The notes beneath the pieces were generated by a model that saw only the letters and a program-made list of their open reading frames with translations, made no database searches and had not been told where the DNA came from. A stretch of 64,000 nucleotides of DNA from Microbacterium sp. Marseille-Q6965 (GTDB lineage Bacteria > Actinomycetota > Actinomycetes > Actinomycetales > Microbacteriaceae). Both the position numbers and the translations under genes were made by a program. Shown here in pieces: positions 26,249 to 41,811 of the stretch. Position 1 is the first letter of the stretch, and each line of letters opens with the position of its first letter. The DNA lies in contig NZ_CAMGZA010000004.1 of the NCBI RefSeq assembly GCF_946151065.1, forward strand, positions 186,001-250,000, written 5' to 3'.

Positions 26249-27442
26249 GTGGATCGAACGGACAGGACCGCGGCGCGGGTGGATGAGGCTGCCTCCGCGG
26301 GACGCGGGCGGGTCGCGTTGGCGGGCGTCACGACGGCGCTGGTCGGGTTCGCCAGCTCGTCCGCCGTCGTCCTGGCGGGCCTGCAGGCGGCGGGCGCCAC
26401 GCCGGCCCAAGCCGCATCGGGCCTGGTCGTGCTGTGCCTCGCGCAGGCGCTCGGGATGCTCTGGCTCGCGCAGCGCACCCGGCTGCCGGTCGTGCTGGCC
26501 TGGTCCACGCCCGGGGCCGCGCTGCTGGCGGCGGGCGCGGCACCGGAGGGTGGTTGGCCCGCTGCGGTGGGGGCCTTCGCGCTCGCCGGCGTCCTCATCG
26601 CCCTCACGGGACTGTGGCCGGCGCTGGCACGCCTGGTGGCGGCGATCCCCGCACCCATCGCCCAGGCGATGCTCGCCGGGGTGCTGGTGGGCCTGTGTCT
26701 GGCGCCCGTCCACGCCGCCGTCGACCGCCCCCTCGCGATCCTCCCGATCGTGGTGGTCTGGCTCGCGCTGATCCGGTTCGCCCCCACGTGGGCGTCGCCC
26801 GCGGCGTTCGCGGTGGGTCTCGTCGTCCTCGGCGTGGAGGCCGCTGTGCGGGGCGGCGTCGACGGACCCCTGCTGCCCGTGCTCGAGCCCGTCCTGCCCG
26901 CGGTCACCTGGCAGGCCGCGGTCGGGCTCGCCCTGCCGCTGTACGTCGTGACGATGGCATCGCAGAACGTTCCGGGATCGGCCGTGCTCGCGTCGTACGG
27001 CTACCGCGTGCCCTGGCGCGAGAGCATGGTCGTCACGGGCGTCGGCACGATCGCCGGCGCCCCGTTCGGGGGCCACGCGATCAATCTCGCCGCCATCACG
27101 GCCGCGCTCGCCGCCTCGCCCGACGCGCACCCCGACCCGGCGCAGCGCTGGCGCGGCGTAAGGGTGGCGGCGCTCGTCTACCTCGCCCTCGCCGCGCTCT
27201 CGACGGCGCTGACCACGCTCGTCGGCGTCGCGCCCGGCGTGCTGGCCGCGGTCGCCGGCCTGGCGCTGCTGCCCACGCTCGCGGCATCGCTGCGCCAGGC
27301 GGTGGCGGAGGAGCGCGGCCGCATCCCCGCGGTGATCACCTTCGTGGTGGCCGCCAGCGGCGTCTCGCTCGGGGGCGTCGGCGCCGCGTTCTGGGCGTTG
27401 CTCGCCGGGCTGCTCGCGCACGCTCTGATGCGGCGGACCTGA
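26249..27442 (+). CDS. Benzoate/H+ symporter BenE-type transporter
   Basis: A 397-residue membrane protein with about 11-12 helices. ALPLYVVTMASQNVPGSAVLASYGY and GTIAGAPFGGHAINLAAITAAL are the diagnostic central and late motifs of the BenE family of aromatic-acid/proton symporters. Length is typical. Start GTG 26249 is set by the -10 box. No benzoate-catabolic genes lie nearby, so the actual substrate is open. It is followed by a hairpin and the rpoB promoter. Confidence 0.88.
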   Translation: MDRTDRTAARVDEAASAGRGRVALAGVTTALVGFASSSAVVLAGLQAAGATPAQAASGLVVLCLAQALGMLWLAQRTRLPVVLAWSTPGAALLAAGAAPEGGWPAAVGAFALAGVLIALTGLWPALARLVAAIPAPIAQAMLAGVLVGLCLAPVHAAVDRPLAILPIVVVWLALIRFAPTWASPAAFAVGLVVLGVEAAVRGGVDGPLLPVLEPVLPAVTWQAAVGLALPLYVVTMASQNVPGSAVLASYGYRVPWRESMVVTGVGTIAGAPFGGHAINLAAITAALAASPDAHPDPAQRWRGVRVAALVYLALAALSTALTTLVGVAPGVLAAVAGLALLPTLAASLRQAVAEERGRIPAVITFVVAASGVSLGGVGAAFWALLAGLLAHALMRRT

Positions 27443-27451
27443 CCACGGGCG

Positions 27452-27484
27452 CCGCGACCCCGGCCGAACGCGCGGCGGTCGCGG
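27452..27484 (+). terminator. Possible terminator after the BenE-type gene
   Basis: CCGCGACC (27452-27459) pairs perfectly with GGTCGCGG (27477-27484) across a 17-base loop, followed by a short TTTATA stretch. Confidence 0.4.
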
Positions 27485-27527
27485 AGCGGGTTTATACCGG
27501 AGGTTGAACCCTTCGTCAAGGAAGCGC

Positions 27528-27556
27528 TGGACAACGCGTGTCGAGCCGCCTATAGT
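27528..27556 (+). promoter_or_regulatory. rpoB promoter
   Basis: TGGACA (27528-27533), a 17-base spacer, and TATAGT (27551-27556) form a good housekeeping-sigma promoter. Transcription would start near 27563, leaving a leader of about 160 bases before the TTG start; the leader holds no open frame with a ribosome site. Confidence 0.75.
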
Positions 27557-27723
27557 TGGAAGTTGCGCTCCCTGGATTCCCCCATGCCTTCAAATGGTGG
27601 TCGGCTGGCGCCTCAAGATCCCCGCAGATGACGGCGGGTGGATCGAGGCGGAGGATCCGGGTCGCACCTCACCTGTCGACAAGGAATCTAGTAGCCCTCA
27701 CCGGGCTCATGGAGGTCATCCCC

Positions 27724-31218
<3,495 letters not shown>

Positions 31219-31246
31219 TCCGCCAGCCGATATAGAGATTTCCTAC

Positions 31247-31252
31247 AGGAGA
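31247..31252 (+). promoter_or_regulatory. Ribosome binding site deciding the rpoC TTG start
   Basis: AGGAGA six bases before TTG 31259; no ATG or GTG lies at a suitable distance. Confidence 0.7.
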
Positions 31253-31258
31253 CATCAA

Positions 31259-35134
<3,876 letters not shown>

Positions 35135-35150
35135 TCGAGGTGAACGCCTG

Positions 35151-35184
35151 AAAGCGGCTCCCGGCTTCGGCCGGGGGCCGCTTT
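35151..35184 (+). terminator. rpoBC terminator with UUCG tetraloop
   Basis: AAAGCGGC (35151-35158) pairs with GCCGCTTT (35177-35184), with an inner CCGGC-TTCG-GCCGG hairpin whose UUCG loop is at 35166-35169. It is 16 bases after the rpoC stop. Confidence 0.85.
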
Positions 35185-35235
35185 CGCGTTGCGGCGGCCG
35201 GCACGCCGCCCCGCAGCGGTGTCGGCGCCGCCCGC

Positions 35236-35241
35236 TACGCT
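35236..35241 (+). promoter_or_regulatory. Leaderless -10 box (TACGCT)
   Basis: TACGCT seven bases before the GTG at 35249. Confidence 0.5.
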
Positions 35242-35248
35242 CGGGTGG

Positions 35249-36190
35249 GTGAGCTCAGCCGTCATCGCCGCCACCGAGCTGCGCAAGACCTATCGCATCA
35301 AGGGCAAGCCGGACTTCGTCGCCGTCGACGGGCTGAGCTTCGAGGTCGCGCCGGGGGAGTCCTTCGGCCTGCTCGGCCCGAACGGGGCCGGCAAGTCCAC
35401 CACCATGCGCATGATCGGCGCGGTCTCGTCGCGCACCGGCGGCGAGCTGACGATCCTCGGCCTCGACCCCGACCGGCACGGGCCCGAGATCCGCTCCCGG
35501 CTGGGGGTCGTGCCCCAGCAGGACAATCTCGACGGCGAGCTGAACGCGCGGGAGAACCTCTACATCTACGGCCGCTACTTCGGGCTGCCCGGCCGGGTGT
35601 GCCGTGAGAAGGCCGACGAGCTGCTGGCGTTCGCGCAGCTCGAGGACAAGGCGAAGTCGAAGGTCGATCAGCTCTCCGGCGGCATGAAGCGCCGCCTCAC
35701 GATCGCGCGCGGTCTCATCAACGACCCGCGCATCCTGCTTCTCGACGAGCCGACCACCGGGCTCGACCCCCAGGCGCGCCACGTGCTGTGGGACCGGCTG
35801 TTCCGTCTCAAGGAGCGCGGCACCACCCTGGTGCTCACGACCCACTACATGGACGAGGCGGAGCAGCTGTGCGACCGGCTCATCGTGGTGGACAAGGGCC
35901 GCATCATGGCGGAAGGAACGCCGGCGTCGCTCATCCGCGAGCACTCCAGCCGTGAGGTGCTCGAGGTGCGCTTCGGTTCCGCGCGCAACGCCGCCGCCGC
36001 GGAACAGATCGCGGGAATCGGCGACCGCGTCGAGGTGCTGCCCGACCGCGTGCTCGTCTACGCCGCCGACGGAGAGGCAGCGCTCGAGCAGGTGACGGCA
36101 CGGGGTCTGGAGCCGATCACGAGCCTCGTGCGCCGCTCCAGCCTCGAGGACGTGTTCCTGCGCCTCACGGGAAGGTCGCTGATCGAATGA
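35249..36190 (+). CDS. ABC-2 exporter ATP-binding protein (NodI/DrrA-like)
   Basis: A 313-residue ATPase. Walker A is GPNGAGKST, Q loop VVPQQDNLDGELNARENL, signature QLSGGMKRRLTIARGL, Walker B ILLLDEPTTGLDPQ, H loop LTTHYMDEAEQLCDRL. The wording QQDNLD and the C-terminal extension (about residues 225-313) match the NodI/DrrA class of ABC-2 exporters. The two following genes are its permeases, each overlapping by four bases (ATGA, GTGA). GTG 35249 is set by the -10 box. Substrate unknown; the class exports lipo-oligosaccharides, drugs or polyketides. Confidence 0.93.
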   Translation: MSSAVIAATELRKTYRIKGKPDFVAVDGLSFEVAPGESFGLLGPNGAGKSTTMRMIGAVSSRTGGELTILGLDPDRHGPEIRSRLGVVPQQDNLDGELNARENLYIYGRYFGLPGRVCREKADELLAFAQLEDKAKSKVDQLSGGMKRRLTIARGLINDPRILLLDEPTTGLDPQARHVLWDRLFRLKERGTTLVLTTHYMDEAEQLCDRLIVVDKGRIMAEGTPASLIREHSSREVLEVRFGSARNAAAAEQIAGIGDRVEVLPDRVLVYAADGEAALEQVTARGLEPITSLVRRSSLEDVFLRLTGRSLIE

Positions 36191-37065
36191 CCGCACACCC
36201 CGCCGCGGCCGCCCCGGCCGACCTCGACGAGCTGCGTGCCGAGGCGATGACGTGGGGGCGCGCGCCGCGCACCCGCGGCACCTGGTACGTCGCGGAGCAC
36301 ATGATCCGCGCGATGCGCGCGTACGGATGGACGATCCTCGTCGGCTCGGTGGGGCAGCCGATCCTGTACCTGCTGGGCCTGGCCGTCGGGCTCGCGGCCC
36401 TCATCCAGGTGCCCATCGACGACGGCGGCGAGCCGGTGCCCTATCTGCTGTTCGTCGCGCCGGCCCTGCTCATGACCGCGGCGCTCAACGTCGCGGCCGA
36501 GGAGTTCACGTACCCCGTGCTGGCGGGATTCAAGTGGCGCCGGTTCTTCTACGGCTTCAGCGCGTCACCGCTGGCGCCCCGCCAGATCGCCAACGGTGTC
36601 GTCGTGGCGGCGTCGGCGCGCATGGTCGTGACCGTGGCGTTCTATCTCGTCTTCGTGCTCGCCTTCTTCGCCTGGCTGCACCCCGACGCGACGCGCATGG
36701 CGACCTCGTGGCTCATGGCGCCGATCGGCGTGCTCGCGGGCATTGCCTACGGCGGTCCCATGCTGGCGTTCGCGGCCTCGCTCGAGGACGATCGCGGGCA
36801 GCTGCAGCTCGTGCAGCGCTTCGTCTTCATGCCGATGTTCCTCTTCTCCGGCACCTTCTACCCGCTCGCGACGCTGCCGGTGTGGTTGCAGTGGATCGGG
36901 TGGGTCTCGCCCCTCTGGCATGCGTCGGAGCTCGGCCGCGCGGCGGCGTACGGTAAGCCGATGGACGCGGGAATGGCGGCGCTGCACGCGGGGTTCCTCG
37001 TGCTGCTCGCCGCCCTCGGCATCGCGCTGGCGTGGCGCATGTTCCACCGGAGGCTGGCGTCGTGA
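36187..37065 (+). CDS. ABC-2 type permease (NodJ-like), first of two
   Basis: A 292-residue membrane protein with about six helices. A 50-residue cytosolic N-terminus precedes TILVGSVGQPILYLLGLAVGL; LLFVAPALLMTAALNVAAEEFTYPV and FVFMPMFLFSGTFYPLATLP are typical of the NodJ/ABC2_membrane family. Its start overlaps the ATPase stop and its stop overlaps the next permease start, so the three are translated together. It probably pairs with the second permease as a heterodimer. Confidence 0.92.
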   Translation: MTAHPAAAAPADLDELRAEAMTWGRAPRTRGTWYVAEHMIRAMRAYGWTILVGSVGQPILYLLGLAVGLAALIQVPIDDGGEPVPYLLFVAPALLMTAALNVAAEEFTYPVLAGFKWRRFFYGFSASPLAPRQIANGVVVAASARMVVTVAFYLVFVLAFFAWLHPDATRMATSWLMAPIGVLAGIAYGGPMLAFAASLEDDRGQLQLVQRFVFMPMFLFSGTFYPLATLPVWLQWIGWVSPLWHASELGRAAAYGKPMDAGMAALHAGFLVLLAALGIALAWRMFHRRLAS

Positions 37066-37886
37066 CGGCCGTGCAGGCGCCGCCGCGGCAGCGGACCGGA
37101 GCGGGCGTACGCGCCCTGTGGGCGGGCAACCCGCTGGCGATCGTCCAGCGCGGCCTGATCGCGGCCCGCTCGTCCAGCTGGGTGATCGTGCTCTCGGGCT
37201 TCTTCGAGCCCGTGTTCTTCCTGGCCTCGATGGGAATCGGTCTGGGCGGCCTGATCGGTGAGGTGCAGACCTCGCAGGGAGGAGCCGTGCCGTACGCGGC
37301 GTTCATCGCGCCCGCGCTCCTGACCGTGTCGGCCATGAACGGGGCGATCTACGACTCCACGTGGAACGTCTTCTTCAAGCTCAACTACGGCCGGCTCTAC
37401 GAGGGCATGCTCGCCACGTCGCTCGGACCGCTCGACGTGGCGCTGGGCGAGATCCTGTACGCCCTGCTGCGCGGGCTGCTCTATGCCACGGGCTTCATGG
37501 CGATCATGCAGCTGCTCGGTCTCAACCTCGCGCCGACGGCTCTTCTCGCGCTGCCCGCCGTGCTGCTCGTGGCCTTCGGGTTCGCGAGCCTCGGCATGGC
37601 GATCACGAGTTACATGAAGACCTTCCAGCACATGGACTGGATCAACTTCGCGCTGCTGCCGATGTTCCTGTTCAGCGCCACCCTGTACCCGATCGACATC
37701 TACCCCGACTGGGTGCAGGGGGTCATCATGGCCTTCCCGCTGTGGCACGGCGTCGAGCTCGTGCGGGGCCTGACGACGGGCATGCTGAGCGCGGGCATGC
37801 TGTGGCACGTCGCGTACTACGCCGTGATGATCGCGGTGGGGCTCGTGTTCACCACGCGGCGCCTGCGCGCCCTCTTCCTCGACTGA
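37062..37886 (+). CDS. ABC-2 type permease (NodJ-like), second of two
   Basis: A 274-residue six-helix permease homologous to the preceding one: WVIVLSGFFEPVFFLASMGIGLG, FIAPALLTVSAMNGAIYDSTWNVFFKL, and LLPMFLFSATLYPIDIYP correspond to the same family motifs. GTG 37062 forms a GTGA overlap with the upstream stop. Together with the ATPase this makes a complete exporter; the two permeases likely arose by duplication. Confidence 0.92.
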   Translation: MTAVQAPPRQRTGAGVRALWAGNPLAIVQRGLIAARSSSWVIVLSGFFEPVFFLASMGIGLGGLIGEVQTSQGGAVPYAAFIAPALLTVSAMNGAIYDSTWNVFFKLNYGRLYEGMLATSLGPLDVALGEILYALLRGLLYATGFMAIMQLLGLNLAPTALLALPAVLLVAFGFASLGMAITSYMKTFQHMDWINFALLPMFLFSATLYPIDIYPDWVQGVIMAFPLWHGVELVRGLTTGMLSAGMLWHVAYYAVMIAVGLVFTTRRLRALFLD

Positions 37887-37953
37887 GCGCGCGACACGCC
37901 CGGGCGGGCGCCGGGCGACGGCGAGGCTCCCCGGCTGAGCGAGGGCGCCGCGG

Positions 37954-37959
37954 TACGCT
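37954..37959 (+). promoter_or_regulatory. -10 box (TACGCT) with leader
   Basis: TACGCT 41 bases before ATG 38001; the leader carries the ribosome site GAGGAG (37987-37992). Confidence 0.35.
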
Positions 37960-38000
37960 CACCGACGAGGGGATCCGCCCCGCCGTGAGGAGTGCAACGG

Positions 38001-39245
38001 ATGAGTGACGCCCAGGGTGAGAAGAACACCCCGACCACCGGCGAGCCCATCGAGGAGCGCGCCGCCGAGACGCCGGCAGACGCGCGGCCGGTCGAGGCGC
38101 CCGCGGATGAGCGGCCCTCGGCCCTCTCGGACGCGATCGGCGAGGACCCGGACATCGACGGCGAGGCCACGCGTGCGCCCGTCACCGCGGAGGGCGCTGC
38201 ACCGCAGGCGGACGCGGAGCGTGCCGAAACGCCGACAGAGGCCGCCCCCGCGCCCGCGGCCACGACGGCGGCGGAGAGCGCCCCGGTCGACACGGCGGCC
38301 GAACCGGCCCGCGCTGACGTCGCCGCGGACGCCGCCGCCACGGACGAGCCCGCCACCCGCGCGGCCGCGCGCCGATCCGCGCCCGAGGATCAGACGGAGC
38401 CTGCCGACGATGCGCCGGCGGCCGAGCCCGCCCCCGCCGCGAAGCCCGAGCCCGACTATGCCGCGCTTGCCGCGGAGCTCGACGCGCTGGAGGCGCGCCA
38501 CGGCGCCGCCGACGGCGCGGCGCCGGCCGAGCCGCGGGAGCCGTCGACCGGCGCCTCGGGCAGCCCGTGGTTCGAGCGCGCGGACGAGACGCAGACCTTC
38601 CGGGCCACGGAGCCCGAGGTGTCGCCGGCCGTGACGGCGAGCGAGCCGGCTGCGGAGACCACGGCGGCGCCCGCCCCGGCGCCGCAGCCGGTGTTCGTCG
38701 AGGCACCCGAGCCCCCGACCAAGCGGGGCAACCGCGGCGCGGCCGGACTGATCGGTCTCGTGGCGGCCGTCGCGTTCGCCCTCCTGTTCTTCGCCGCCGT
38801 GGCGGGCTATGTCGCGCTCACCGATGGCTTCGCGTCGGTCGACGAGCTCACGACGTTCGCCATCGAGACCGCGACGTCGGTGACCTTCTGGATTCCCGTC
38901 GTGGCGTTCTTCCTCGCCTTCTGGCTGCTCGGCGCGATCGTGAACCGCGCCCGCTGGGCCGCCTGGGTTCTGCTGGGCTTCTTCGTCGCGGTGATCGTCT
39001 ACGTCGCGCAGGTGCTGGCCCCCGTGATCGCCGGTCCGTTCTGGATGGTCACGCCCGGTGAGGCCGCCGACCTGATCCGCGAGGGCGCGCTCACGCCGCT
39101 GTCGGTCGCGGCGTTCGTAATCGCCCGCGAGGTGACGATCTGGTTCGGCGCGTGGGCCGCGCGGCGCGGGGCGAAGATGAACCGGCTGAACGCCGAGGCG
39201 CAGGAGGAGTACGAGCGGACGCTCGAGGCGGGGCCGTCCGCCTGA
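38001..39245 (+). CDS. Membrane protein with long Ala/Glu/Pro-rich N-terminus
   Basis: A 414-residue protein of unknown function. Residues 1-240 are low-complexity, rich in Ala, Glu, Pro and Asp and probably disordered. Residues about 245-400 hold four to five membrane helices, including GLIGLVAAVAFALLFFAAVAGYVAL and FWIPVVAFFLAFWLLGAIV, and the C-terminus is charged. ATG 38001 is chosen over an upstream in-frame start because GAGGAG lies eight bases before it. The topology suggests a cytosolic disordered arm on a membrane anchor, but no domain is recognised. It has a separate TACGCT promoter from the exporter operon. Confidence 0.8.
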   Translation: MSDAQGEKNTPTTGEPIEERAAETPADARPVEAPADERPSALSDAIGEDPDIDGEATRAPVTAEGAAPQADAERAETPTEAAPAPAATTAAESAPVDTAAEPARADVAADAAATDEPATRAAARRSAPEDQTEPADDAPAAEPAPAAKPEPDYAALAAELDALEARHGAADGAAPAEPREPSTGASGSPWFERADETQTFRATEPEVSPAVTASEPAAETTAAPAPAPQPVFVEAPEPPTKRGNRGAAGLIGLVAAVAFALLFFAAVAGYVALTDGFASVDELTTFAIETATSVTFWIPVVAFFLAFWLLGAIVNRARWAAWVLLGFFVAVIVYVAQVLAPVIAGPFWMVTPGEAADLIREGALTPLSVAAFVIAREVTIWFGAWAARRGAKMNRLNAEAQEEYERTLEAGPSA

Positions 39246-39308
39246 CCCGTCCGCGCCGTCACCGCTCCCTCCCTGGCAACGGGATGGAGAGGGGCGGAGA
39301 CTTGAGCG

Positions 39309-39800
39309 ATGACGCGTGCTGACGCCGGTGGCGAGGGGGACCTGGTGAACCCGCTGCTCCTGCTCGGCTTCGCCGCCGTCGGGTACGGCGCCCTCGCCAT
39401 CTGCGTCACGGGGGTCGCGGCGCTGATCACCGACACCGACGTCATCGCCGTGCCCGGTCTCGGTCCGGCGCCCGGCGCGCTCGCGGTGCTCGTCTCGGTG
39501 CTCGTGTTCGCCGCCACGCTGTGGCCGGTCGTGCGCCTGCGCAGGCCCGCCTACACGGGCGTCGTGCCCGTGGCCCTGGCAGCCGCCCTGTCGCACCTGG
39601 CGGCGCTGTGGCTGCTGGCGCTCGTCTTCGGGACCGATCTCGGGGCGGCGACCGCCGCCGTGGCGGGCGCCGTCACCGGATGGACCTCGTTCGCGTTCCT
39701 GGCCGCCGCGGCGGTCGCCGCCTGGAGCGCGACGGCCTTCCGTCGCACGGCCTCTCGCCCACCGAAGTGGCCGTGGGAGCGCGAGCAGGAGGACGAGTAG
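39309..39800 (+). CDS. Small integral membrane protein, unknown
   Basis: A 163-residue protein with four predicted membrane helices (LLLLGFAAVGYGALAICVTGVAALI, LAVLVSVLVFAATLWPVV, VVPVALAAALSHLAALWLLALVF, and WTSFAFLAAAAVAAW) and a charged C-terminus (KWPWEREQEDE). I recognise no family. It lies 63 bases after the previous membrane-protein gene on the same strand and may be co-transcribed. The ATG at 39309 has only a weak purine-rich stretch upstream. Confidence 0.75.
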   Translation: MTRADAGGEGDLVNPLLLLGFAAVGYGALAICVTGVAALITDTDVIAVPGLGPAPGALAVLVSVLVFAATLWPVVRLRRPAYTGVVPVALAAALSHLAALWLLALVFGTDLGAATAAVAGAVTGWTSFAFLAAAAVAAWSATAFRRTASRPPKWPWEREQEDE

Positions 39801-39853
39801 GCGCCCCGCCGCACGGTCACCACGGAAATCGCCACCGATTCCGGGTTCGCGCC

Positions 39854-39859
39854 TACCCT
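39854..39859 (+). promoter_or_regulatory. Leaderless -10 box (TACCCT)
   Basis: TACCCT six bases before the GTG at 39866, identical in sequence and spacing to the one at 26237. Confidence 0.55.
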
Positions 39860-39865
39860 GGGACC

Positions 39866-40516
39866 GTGGAGCGTTCGCTCGAGACCCAGGTGAGCCAGGC
39901 GGTGGATGCCTGGCTGCGGTGGCTGCCGCGCTGGGAACCGGCGACGCATCGCGGCCGGGTCGCCCCGTGCCGCCGCTGCCTGGGGTCCCCGGTGCTCTCG
40001 GCCGCCGGCCTGGGATCCGACGTGCCGCACGGCGTGCAGCACGGCCTGTCGACCCGCATCAAGACCATCGTCGACCGCGCCGTCGCCGAGTACACCTCGC
40101 GCAACCTGCCGATGCTGCAGGCCGAGCTCGACCAGCAGGCGGCCCGCAACCGAGCCCGCAGCTACCGCCCCGCCGAGGGGCTTGCTCCCGAGTACGAGGG
40201 ATTGCCGCTCGACCCGGATCCCGTCCCCGGGGCGCCCTTCCTCTTCACGATCGAGGGCCTCGCGAACGAGGCGGAGCAGGAGGCGCCCAGCCTGCCTCCG
40301 CTCAGCGAGGAGGCCAAGGCCGCGCTGCGACAGGAGGTCGGCCTGGCCGACGAGTACGCGAACCTCATCGGCCGGGAGGTGTGCGGCCTGCTGCTGCAGC
40401 ACCGGTTGCGCATCCAGGCGGGGGTCGCGGAGTACGTCGAGCCGCAGATCGAAGCGCTGCTCGCCGATCTCACGAAGTCGCTCGACGCTCCGCTCGATCC
40501 CCGCGACCTGATCTGA
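39866..40516 (+). CDS. Conserved hypothetical protein upstream of the kinase operon
   Basis: A 216-residue cytosolic protein without membrane segments. An N-terminal basic/aromatic stretch (AWLRWLPRWEP) and a CRRC pair (residues about 35-38) are followed by helical regions (RIKTIVDRAVAEYTSRNLPMLQAELDQQ) and a helical C-terminus (LIGREVCGLLLQHRLRIQAGVAEYVEPQIEALLADLT). I do not recognise a family. It precedes the Ser/Thr kinase gene by 178 bases and is on the same strand, so it may belong to the same functional unit. Start set by the leaderless -10 box. Confidence 0.75.
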   Translation: MERSLETQVSQAVDAWLRWLPRWEPATHRGRVAPCRRCLGSPVLSAAGLGSDVPHGVQHGLSTRIKTIVDRAVAEYTSRNLPMLQAELDQQAARNRARSYRPAEGLAPEYEGLPLDPDPVPGAPFLFTIEGLANEAEQEAPSLPPLSEEAKAALRQEVGLADEYANLIGREVCGLLLQHRLRIQAGVAEYVEPQIEALLADLTKSLDAPLDPRDLI

Positions 40517-40622
40517 GGCGTGCCGCGGGGACCGCCGCCGGCGCGCGAACGCCGATGAAGCGCCGCACCGGTCGCGCGACGATGCGACATCGCGCGTGGC
40601 GGGGACACGCCCGGCACGTTGC

Positions 40623-40628
40623 TACGAT
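40623..40628 (+). promoter_or_regulatory. Possible -10 box of the kinase operon (TACGAT)
   Basis: TACGAT 67 bases before the TTG start at 40695, with GGGACA-like sequence upstream. The remaining leader (to 40694) contains the ribosome site GGGGGAGG (40683-40690). Confidence 0.35.
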
Positions 40629-40694
40629 GGTCGGGCGCTGCCCGCGCCTGTCGGCGGGGGAGCGGATCTCGCACGCCGCCACGGGGGAGGACGA

Positions 40695-41810
40695 TTGGCT
40701 GAGCGTCTGCCGGCCCAGCCGCCCGTGCTGCCGGGCCTCAACTACGTGCGCCCGCTCGGCTCCGGTGGCTTTGCCGACGTGTACCTCTACGGCCAGGACA
40801 TGCCGCGCCGCGAGGTCGCCGTGAAGGTGCTGCCCGACTCGCTGCACACCTCCGAGCTGGTGCGCATGTTCAACGCCGAGATCGACGTGCTGGCGCGCCT
40901 GGCCACGCACCCCTCCATCGTCACGATCTACGACGCGGGCCTCGCGCCCGACGGGCGGCCCTACATCTCGATGGAGTACTGCCCGGCCTCATACGCGAAG
41001 CGCTACAGGCAGGAGCGGATCCCCGTGCCCGAGGTGCTCGAGGTGGCCGTGAAGACGGCCAGCGCGCTGGAGACCGCACACCGCACCGGCGTGATCCACC
41101 GCGACATCAAGCCCAGCAACATCCTCGTCACGGCGTTCGGGTCGCCCGTGCTGGCCGACTTCGGCATCTCGGCATCCCTCAACGCGGCGGCGCGGGAGAG
41201 CATGGCCCTGTCGGTGCCGTGGTCGGCGCCCGAGGTCGTGCTGGAGCAGAGCAACGGCACGATCGCGAGCGAGGTGTGGGGCCTGGGCGCCACCATCTAC
41301 TCGCTGCTCGCGGGTCGTAGCCCCTTCGAGCACGCCGAACGCTCCGAGAACTCGCGCGAGCAGCTGACGCGCCGAATCGCGCGCGCGAAGTACGTGCCGA
41401 TCGGCCGCGACGACCTGCCGGTCGGGCTCGAGGCCGTCCTGCAGCGCGCCATGAGCCGCGAGCCGGGGCGCAGGCAGCCGAGCGCGCTGCAGTTCGCCGA
41501 GGAGATCCGCGTGGTGCAGGCGGGCGCGCGCCTTCTGCCGACGCCCATCGAGGTGCGCGTGGACGAGTACCATCCCGCCGCGCCGCTCGACCTGCAGGAC
41601 GAGGGCGCGCGCTGGGCGCCGCGCCCGACCGTCGCGTACCCGTCCACGCGCAAGTACCAGCCGCGAGCGCCCCAGCACCGCGACGAGGACGACTCCTTCA
41701 CCGCGCCGCCGCGCCGCCGCCGATCCCTGTGGCCGTGGCTCGTTGCCGGGGGCGTCGCGCTCATGGCCCTGGGAGCCGCCGCGGCGCTGTGGATCGGGAC
41801 GGTGATCTGA
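40695..41810 (+). CDS. Tail-anchored Ser/Thr protein kinase
   Basis: A 371-residue kinase of the bacterial PknB-like group. Catalytic elements are complete: glycine loop LGSGGFADV, Lys44 in VAVK, Glu62 in the C helix, HRDIKPSN with Asp137, DFG at 155-157, and APE near 178-180. The activation segment (SLNAAARESMALSVPWSAPE) has Ser but no Thr, unlike PknB. After a Pro/Arg-rich linker the protein ends in one membrane helix (about 345-371) with no extracellular domain, unusual for receptor kinases. TTG 40695 is set by GGGGGAGG upstream. The next gene, one base away, encodes a huge membrane-anchored ectodomain, and an FHA protein and a Thr-motif repeat protein follow downstream. Confidence 0.92.
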   Translation: MAERLPAQPPVLPGLNYVRPLGSGGFADVYLYGQDMPRREVAVKVLPDSLHTSELVRMFNAEIDVLARLATHPSIVTIYDAGLAPDGRPYISMEYCPASYAKRYRQERIPVPEVLEVAVKTASALETAHRTGVIHRDIKPSNILVTAFGSPVLADFGISASLNAAARESMALSVPWSAPEVVLEQSNGTIASEVWGLGATIYSLLAGRSPFEHAERSENSREQLTRRIARAKYVPIGRDDLPVGLEAVLQRAMSREPGRRQPSALQFAEEIRVVQAGARLLPTPIEVRVDEYHPAAPLDLQDEGARWAPRPTVAYPSTRKYQPRAPQHRDEDDSFTAPPRRRRSLWPWLVAGGVALMALGAAAALWIGTVI

Positions 41811-41811
41811 C

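Noticed and set aside
27490..27496. TTTATAC as the rpoB -10 box
   Set aside because: It has no suitable -35 element; TGGACA-N17-TATAGT downstream is far better.
27556..27723. N-terminal extension of RpoB from an upstream in-frame start
   Set aside because: It overlaps the -10 box of the promoter, and the TTG at 27724 has a good ribosome site and gives the usual N-terminus.
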